From assembly GCA_023136815.1 (NCBI GenBank), contig JAGLQM010000002.1, positions 1-16,378 of the forward strand: a stretch of DNA of 16,378 nt, written 5' to 3'. The stretch comes from Thermoplasmata archaeon. Its GTDB lineage: Archaea > Thermoplasmatota > Thermoplasmata > SG8-5. The notes beneath the pieces were generated by a model. That model had not been told where the DNA came from. It saw only the letters and a program-made list of their open reading frames with translations, and made no database searches. Positions within the stretch are counted from its first letter, which is position 1. Each line of letters opens with the position of its first letter. A program made the position numbers and the translations under genes. Below are positions 12,250 through 16,378 of the stretch, piece after piece.

Positions 12250-15200
12250 ATGATAGATAACAGCCACAAAATTATGATCTGGGCTTGCATGCTGACCGTT
12301 ATGCTGACTGTACCCACAGGAGCAGTAATTTTCTCAGGCGACAATTATGTCCCGGAGCCTTCTGCATCAGTAATTGTGGAGCAGCTAGACACTATTGTGC
12401 TTCAGCCGAATGCTACAGAGGGAAAGGATACATATATTTGGGGGAGCGCAGGAAATACCGATAACAATTTTGGGGAATCAAGTAGCATATTCGCAGGTTC
12501 ATGGTCGACTCTCGCAAATATTCATTCTTTGATACAATTCCCTATCTCTAGCAATCCAAAAACAGTTCAAAGTGCAACTCTCTCTTTGTACGTAACCAAT
12601 ACCAATGGCGCAATGTTCAACTGCTCCGTACAATCTTTAAATAGCACATGGGAAGAAGGCACTACATCAAATGACATGGCAGCTAACTGGACACATCGTA
12701 CAACCACCGCTCCATGGACCACACCTGGTGGAGATTACGCAGCTACACCTATCGCTTACATGTGGGGAACTCAGATGGATATTTGGATGGATTTCGATGT
12801 CACATCAATTGTCAATGATTGGAACACTGGTGCAACAGTTAATAATGGTTTCATTCTGAGAGGTAACAATGTACTTGGCGCTAACGATTTGATTTATTTC
12901 GCCTCCAGTGACGAGGCTAATCCAATTATAAGGCCAAAGCTCACCCTGACCTACTCGGCAGAGATAGAGCCGCCAGTTCCGGCCCAATCCTTCCAAGAAG
13001 ATGACCCGGCCAGAACAATTAGTCTGGTAGGAAAAGCAGGCGGAACAGTGGAACATATTTCAGGTATTCGAACTTCAGGGAACTCAATTCCTTTCTGGGG
13101 AGCGACTGCTAACCAGATGCATGTACAATATATTTACACCCCTGAACAGGTAGGTGCAGAGGGAATAATAAGTAGCCTTGAATTCAACAGAACCACTCCA
13201 ACAGATACTGGCCTTTTCAATAACTTCCAGGTCAAATTTGCCCACACTACTTTGGATATCCTGACAGACACCTATAATAACAATTATCAGGGAACATTAC
13301 TGGAGGTTTTCCCGACCCAGAATCTCTTTGTGAACTCATCAAATGATGATAGATGGTTCCGGCTAAATCTCAATGATGACTTCACCTACGACTCAGAATA
13401 TAATCTGTTAATTGACATAGTCTGGAACGGTGACAGTGGGGATTCCATTTCTATGGCTGCTGAAACCATCACTGACAGAAGAGTATTTGATATGGCTGGA
13501 GGGGTCACAGGAGGAGTTGACAATTCCATACCGATAATACGATTTGGTGTAGATGTTGTGAACAATGCAGTAATCGAAGATGGTGTAGCAAACAATGGTA
13601 TGCTTTTTAATAATGCTCTAACCTATGGAAAAATGCAGATACTCTACAATGCAACAGAACTGGGAAATGAAAGTGGTATTGTTGATAGTATTGGCTTATT
13701 CCATAGTGTAGCGGGAGTTAGTTCTTATCCAAATCTAACCATAAGTGTGGCTCATACAGATGATGACTCACTTTCTACCACATTTGGCGATAACTATCTT
13801 GGTTCTTTGACTGATGTATATTTCTCAGATAATGTATCATTCGATGAAACTGGATGGGTAGAATTTGATATTGATGATACCTTTACCTATGATGGGGTAC
13901 GCAATCTACTGGTTCAGGTTGAATGGAATGGAACTATGTTTGGTTTAGATTCATATATGAGAAGGCAGAATACAGTAGCTGGAAATGGATGGTTATATAC
14001 ATCTACCCCTGGAGCTTTGACTGGATCTACAAGTGGTAATATTTACTGTGTCAATCTTAAATTCTGCGAATCCGACAACCTCACCTGGTCTGCTTCCAGT
14101 TCGAACACTAACCTTTTCACAGCCACAATATCCGGCGGCCAGAACCTGGTAATAACACCAATAGCCGATGCCAATGGCGTAGGTACTGCTTACCTTACAT
14201 TGACCAATAGTGACGGCGGTCAGGTTACCCAGAACATTCCAGTGACAATCAATGCAGTGAACGATGCCCCAATATTGTCTGGACCTGGCACCATAACTTG
14301 CACTGAGGATATAGAGACATTAGTGGACATGACCCCATATATGACAGATATTGACAGCCCTGTAGAGTATATGACCTACTCTACCAATTCTGCCTATGCA
14401 AGTGTCAATGGCTCCATAATCACCTTCCTTTACCCGGAGGGAATATATGATGAGAATGTGATTATCACGGTCACTGATAATTATGGACTATCAGATACCC
14501 ACATCGCTTATGTGACCATCGTGCCAGTGAATGACATTCCTGAGCTCGCCAGCTTCGTTGACACCTTGACATGTGATGCAGAACTTGACGAGGTCTATAC
14601 TGTACATCCAGAGGATGAAGAGACAGTAACTGGAAACCTAACTATATCCACAAACTCGGACTATGCAACAGTGAACAATCATGTCATAACCTTCAATTAT
14701 CCAAAGGGCATAGGCTCGGAGAGTGTTACCATAACTCTTGTAGATGAGGATATTTATGGAGAGCAAAACACCCACAACTATGATCTGGCTGTTACCATAA
14801 ATGATCATCCAGATATAATCAGTCATTCACCCAATGGAACAGATGTGGCAGTAACCACAACTATCCAGGCAACCTTTGACATGCCAATGAACGAAACCTT
14901 GGTGGAGAATGCATTTACACTATCCAATGGAACTGATGGAGTAAGCGGAAACTTCTCATGGAATACAGCACACACAGCAATGACCTTCACACCAAACGAT
15001 GCATTGGGCAATGGATTGTATCTGGTCACAATTGGAAACACTGCCTCTAGTGAGACTGGCATGAGCATGTACAATACCTATTCATGGAACTTCACAGCTG
15101 CCCTGGGAACCTATGATGGCGACGGCGATGGAATACCTGACCAGTATGAGATTGATAATGGTCTTGACCCTGAAGTAAATGATGCAAACTCAGATCTTGA

Positions 15201-15585
15201 CAGTGATGGAATGCCTAATATCTGGGAGTATGAGTATGGCCTTGACCCTGGTGTAGATGATGGAGCACTTGATTCAGATGGGGATGGTGTTAGTAACCTT
15301 GATGAATATCTGGAAGGTAATGACCCAAATAATCCAGACGATGCCCCATCAGAGTTTCCCTGGATGCTTATCATCATAATTCTTGTGATAATTGTGGCAT
15401 TGGTGCTTGTTCTTCTATTAATGAAAAACAAGAAAGATGAACCGGAGTATAAAAATGAAGAATATCAGGGACAGGAAGGTCAAGAGTTCCAGGAACAGGA
15501 ACCAGTATTTGAAGAACAGATGGTTGAAGAGGAGATTAATCCATCACCAGATGAGATGCCTCCACCTCCACCACCACAAGAGTGA
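12250..15585 (+). CDS. Large surface protein: DNRLRE-type module, duplicated beta domain, Ig-like repeats, calcium repeats, C-terminal anchor
   Basis: 1111 residues. Residues 1-28 are a signal peptide. Residues about 50-236 resemble the DNRLRE/CBM96 beta-sandwich (GKDTYIWGS near the start, RPKLTLTYS at the end), which binds carbohydrate in relatives. Two homologous domains (about 278-434 and 448-606) share AHT, FTYD and WNG positions. Cadherin-like or tandem-95-like repeats follow (about 607-856, with NDAPIL and VNDIPEL links), then a Big_5-type Ig domain (about 857-951). Three thrombospondin-3-like calcium repeats (DGDGDGIPD, DLDSDGMPN, DSDGDGVSN; 956-1033) precede the single membrane helix (1037-1058) and an acidic Gln/Glu-rich cytoplasmic tail ending in six prolines. 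There are many N-glycosylation sequons. No archaeosortase PGF signal is seen. It is probably an adhesin or cell-wall component, possibly carrying the heptose glycan; this is inferred from context. Confidence 0.85.
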   Translation: MIDNSHKIMIWACMLTVMLTVPTGAVIFSGDNYVPEPSASVIVEQLDTIVLQPNATEGKDTYIWGSAGNTDNNFGESSSIFAGSWSTLANIHSLIQFPISSNPKTVQSATLSLYVTNTNGAMFNCSVQSLNSTWEEGTTSNDMAANWTHRTTTAPWTTPGGDYAATPIAYMWGTQMDIWMDFDVTSIVNDWNTGATVNNGFILRGNNVLGANDLIYFASSDEANPIIRPKLTLTYSAEIEPPVPAQSFQEDDPARTISLVGKAGGTVEHISGIRTSGNSIPFWGATANQMHVQYIYTPEQVGAEGIISSLEFNRTTPTDTGLFNNFQVKFAHTTLDILTDTYNNNYQGTLLEVFPTQNLFVNSSNDDRWFRLNLNDDFTYDSEYNLLIDIVWNGDSGDSISMAAETITDRRVFDMAGGVTGGVDNSIPIIRFGVDVVNNAVIEDGVANNGMLFNNALTYGKMQILYNATELGNESGIVDSIGLFHSVAGVSSYPNLTISVAHTDDDSLSTTFGDNYLGSLTDVYFSDNVSFDETGWVEFDIDDTFTYDGVRNLLVQVEWNGTMFGLDSYMRRQNTVAGNGWLYTSTPGALTGSTSGNIYCVNLKFCESDNLTWSASSSNTNLFTATISGGQNLVITPIADANGVGTAYLTLTNSDGGQVTQNIPVTINAVNDAPILSGPGTITCTEDIETLVDMTPYMTDIDSPVEYMTYSTNSAYASVNGSIITFLYPEGIYDENVIITVTDNYGLSDTHIAYVTIVPVNDIPELASFVDTLTCDAELDEVYTVHPEDEETVTGNLTISTNSDYATVNNHVITFNYPKGIGSESVTITLVDEDIYGEQNTHNYDLAVTINDHPDIISHSPNGTDVAVTTTIQATFDMPMNETLVENAFTLSNGTDGVSGNFSWNTAHTAMTFTPNDALGNGLYLVTIGNTASSETGMSMYNTYSWNFTAALGTYDGDGDGIPDQYEIDNGLDPEVNDANSDLDSDGMPNIWEYEYGLDPGVDDGALDSDGDGVSNLDEYLEGNDPNNPDDAPSEFPWMLIIIILVIIVALVLVLLLMKNKKDEPEYKNEEYQGQEGQEFQEQEPVFEEQMVEEEINPSPDEMPPPPPPQE
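13081..13551 (+). repeat. Surface-protein beta domain, copy 1
   Basis: Encodes residues about 278-434. It shares with copy 2 the ordered elements MxVQYIY/MQILYN, GIISSL/GIVDSI, AHT, NYQG/NYLG, DDFTYD/DTFTYD, NLL and WNG. The pattern recalls an unnamed beta domain common in secreted Bacteroidetes proteins (from memory). Confidence 0.65.
13591..14067 (+). repeat. Surface-protein beta domain, copy 2
   Basis: Encodes residues about 448-606. It is diverged from copy 1 at the DNA level, so the duplication is old. Both copies lie between two halves of what looks like one Ig-like domain. Confidence 0.65.
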
Positions 15586-15593
15586 GTGAGTTT

Positions 15594-15631
15594 CAGTGAG
15601 GGCTCCCAAATCTATGGGAGATTCCTCATTG
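15594..15631. terminator. Long hairpin between convergent genes (possible two-way terminator)
   Basis: The upper stem is CTCCCA (15603-15608) with TGGGAG (15615-15620) and a 6-base loop. A small internal loop follows, then an 8-bp lower stem, CAGTGAGG (15594-15601) with CCTCATTG (15624-15631), containing one G-T pair. The right arm includes the hddC stop codon. No long T-run follows on either strand, so a classical terminator is not certain. Confidence 0.45.
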
Positions 15632-16330
15632 AGGCGTATTCAGGATATTCTTCCTGGCCAGTTCCAGGCCAACTGGGGTTCCTATATCATAGAATCTCTG
15701 GTTTGTAAGCAGACCAAACAATCTGCCAGAATTGATGAGCCTTGGAAAGATGGCTTCCTCCAGAGAAAATATACGGCCAGACGCATGGTCCAGTATATCT
15801 CTATTGAAAAGCGAAAATCCAGCTTCAAGGCCGTTCATTGATGCTGGTGGATTTCTCTTGATATAATCCATGATTCGCCCATCTGGCATTATGTGAACAT
15901 TGTTTGGCGCAATATTATCATTGTTCATGTATGCCGTTATCACGCCCAGGGCATCATTATCCTCCTTAATTCGGGCAAGATGCCTCAGTTCCAGTGGTAG
16001 ATAACTATCGCCGAAGGCAAAGAAGAATTCCTGGTCAAGTAAATGTCTGGCATTCAGCAGTGCTCCGCCAGTTCCCAGGGGTTCAAGTTCCACGGAATAA
16101 ACCGTTTCGACACCGTATTGGCTTCCATCGCCAAAGTGTTCTTCTATCTGTTCATGAAGATGGCCAGTACAGAAAATGAACTTCTGGATTCCTTGGGCTT
16201 TAAAATATTCAACCAGCATCTCCAGAAACGGCTTATCACCAAAAGGAATCATTGATTTGGGTATATCATAGGTTAGAGGGCGAAGTCTTGTGCCCAGGCC
16301 TCCACAAAGAATTACTGCCTGCTTTACCAT
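15626..16330 (-). CDS. hddC: Heptose 1-phosphate nucleotidyltransferase (probably GDP-forming)
   Basis: 234 residues of the sugar-phosphate nucleotidyltransferase family. The pyrophosphorylase signature CGGLGTRLRPLT is at 9-20, followed by IPKSMIPF with Lys25 and GTGGALL near 87-92. The metal-binding Asp108-Ser-Tyr (FGDSY) and YDIGTP near 214-219 follow. The size matches HddC and not the longer phosphomannomutase-linked ManC. It activates D-glycero-alpha-D-manno-heptose 1-phosphate with a nucleotide, GDP by family precedent; the nucleotide cannot be read from sequence alone. The start at 16330 is chosen because the preceding gene's stop (16335-16337) is only 4 bases upstream, and because family members start just before the signature; the ATG at 16348 would overlap that gene. 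It is separated from the other three heptose genes by the surface-protein gene. Confidence 0.82.
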   Translation of the reverse strand: MVKQAVILCGGLGTRLRPLTYDIPKSMIPFGDKPFLEMLVEYFKAQGIQKFIFCTGHLHEQIEEHFGDGSQYGVETVYSVELEPLGTGGALLNARHLLDQEFFFAFGDSYLPLELRHLARIKEDNDALGVITAYMNNDNIAPNNVHIMPDGRIMDYIKRNPPASMNGLEAGFSLFNRDILDHASGRIFSLEEAIFPRLINSGRLFGLLTNQRFYDIGTPVGLELARKNILNTPQ

Positions 16331-16334
16331 AATA

Positions 16335-16378
16335 TCACTTGTAAACATAGGGATTTTCTAATAGCCAGCGGACTGTTC
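16335..16378 (-). CDS. 3' end of an upstream gene, possibly a sugar-nucleotide epimerase/dehydratase (partial)
   Basis: Only 14 codons plus two bases are in the window. The frame ends TVRWLLENPYVYK then TGA at 16335-16337. Its stop sits 4 bases before the hddC ATG, as expected in an operon. The ending 'TVxWxLENP' is typical of short-chain NAD-dependent sugar-nucleotide epimerases and dehydratases (RmlB/GalE type), where a final helix reads TVEWYLEN. The other two frames carry a stop (EQSAGY) or run into hddC. If right, the gene would modify an NDP-sugar, perhaps the activated heptose. The assignment rests on 13 residues and needs the next window. Confidence 0.4.
   Translation of the reverse strand, partial: TVRWLLENPYVYK

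Noticed and set aside
12250..15585. Archaeosortase-type PGF C-terminal signal in the surface protein
   Set aside because: The C-terminus has a membrane helix followed by a long acidic tail with no PGF motif, so simple membrane anchoring is more likely.
16331..16348. Upstream ATG for hddC at 16348
   Set aside because: It would overlap the upstream gene's end by 14 bases and add six residues not typical of the family.
1..16378. CRISPR arrays, tRNA or rRNA genes, insertion sequences, integrase sites
   Set aside because: No regularly spaced repeats, cloverleaf-like sequences, rRNA segments, transposase motifs or terminal inverted repeats were seen on reading both strands.

Overview
The window looks archaeal and probably from a mesophilic relative of the Thermoplasmata or the wider Euryarchaeota; this is inferred from style, not proven. 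TATA-like boxes sit about 25-35 bases before many starts, some transcripts look leaderless, short Shine-Dalgarno motifs occur mainly at internal operon genes, T-runs follow several genes, and the proteins are typical of archaeal envelopes: a one-anchor surface protein with calcium repeats and an acidic tail, small membrane proteins ending in zinc ribbons, and an RCK/USP regulator. No rRNA, tRNA, CRISPR array, transposase or phage gene was seen.

Layout. At 1-1067 (minus) lies the N-terminal part of a Wzx-like polysaccharide flippase, divergent from an LsrF-type class I aldolase (1167-1967, plus). At 2039-3454 (plus) is a membrane-anchored transglutaminase-like protein with a C4HC3 zinc finger placed after its membrane segment. 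From 3700 to 9410 all genes are on the minus strand. In transcription order they are a CPA2 cation/proton antiporter, an RCK plus USP-like regulator overlapping it by 4 bases, an Ala/Lys-rich coiled-coil protein, a membrane protein with two zinc ribbons, a Cys/His membrane protein, a small membrane protein with one zinc ribbon, and a Gln/Pro-rich three-helix membrane protein. An isolated 80-residue Cys-rich protein (9666-9908, plus) abuts the next block with no gap.

The right third is a heptose and envelope region. On the minus strand, the heptose kinase HddA (11058-12068), sedoheptulose-7-phosphate isomerase GmhA (10460-11053) and heptose bisphosphatase GmhB (9909-10400) run as an apparent operon. 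The nucleotidyltransferase HddC (15626-16330) lies beyond a large divergent surface protein (12250-15585, plus). The last 44 bases hold the 3' end of another gene, read as a possible sugar-nucleotide epimerase/dehydratase, 4 bases upstream of HddC.

Together GmhA, HddA, GmhB and HddC would turn sedoheptulose 7-phosphate into an activated D-glycero-D-manno-heptose, most likely GDP-heptose. With a flippase 9 kb away and sequon-rich exported proteins in the same window, a heptose-containing surface glycan is a reasonable inference. The less expected items are the transglutaminase-RING-like architecture, the regulator with two USP-like units, the split Ig-like domain of the surface protein, the cluster of zinc-ribbon membrane proteins with Pro/Gln tails, and several intergenic palindromes and hairpins.
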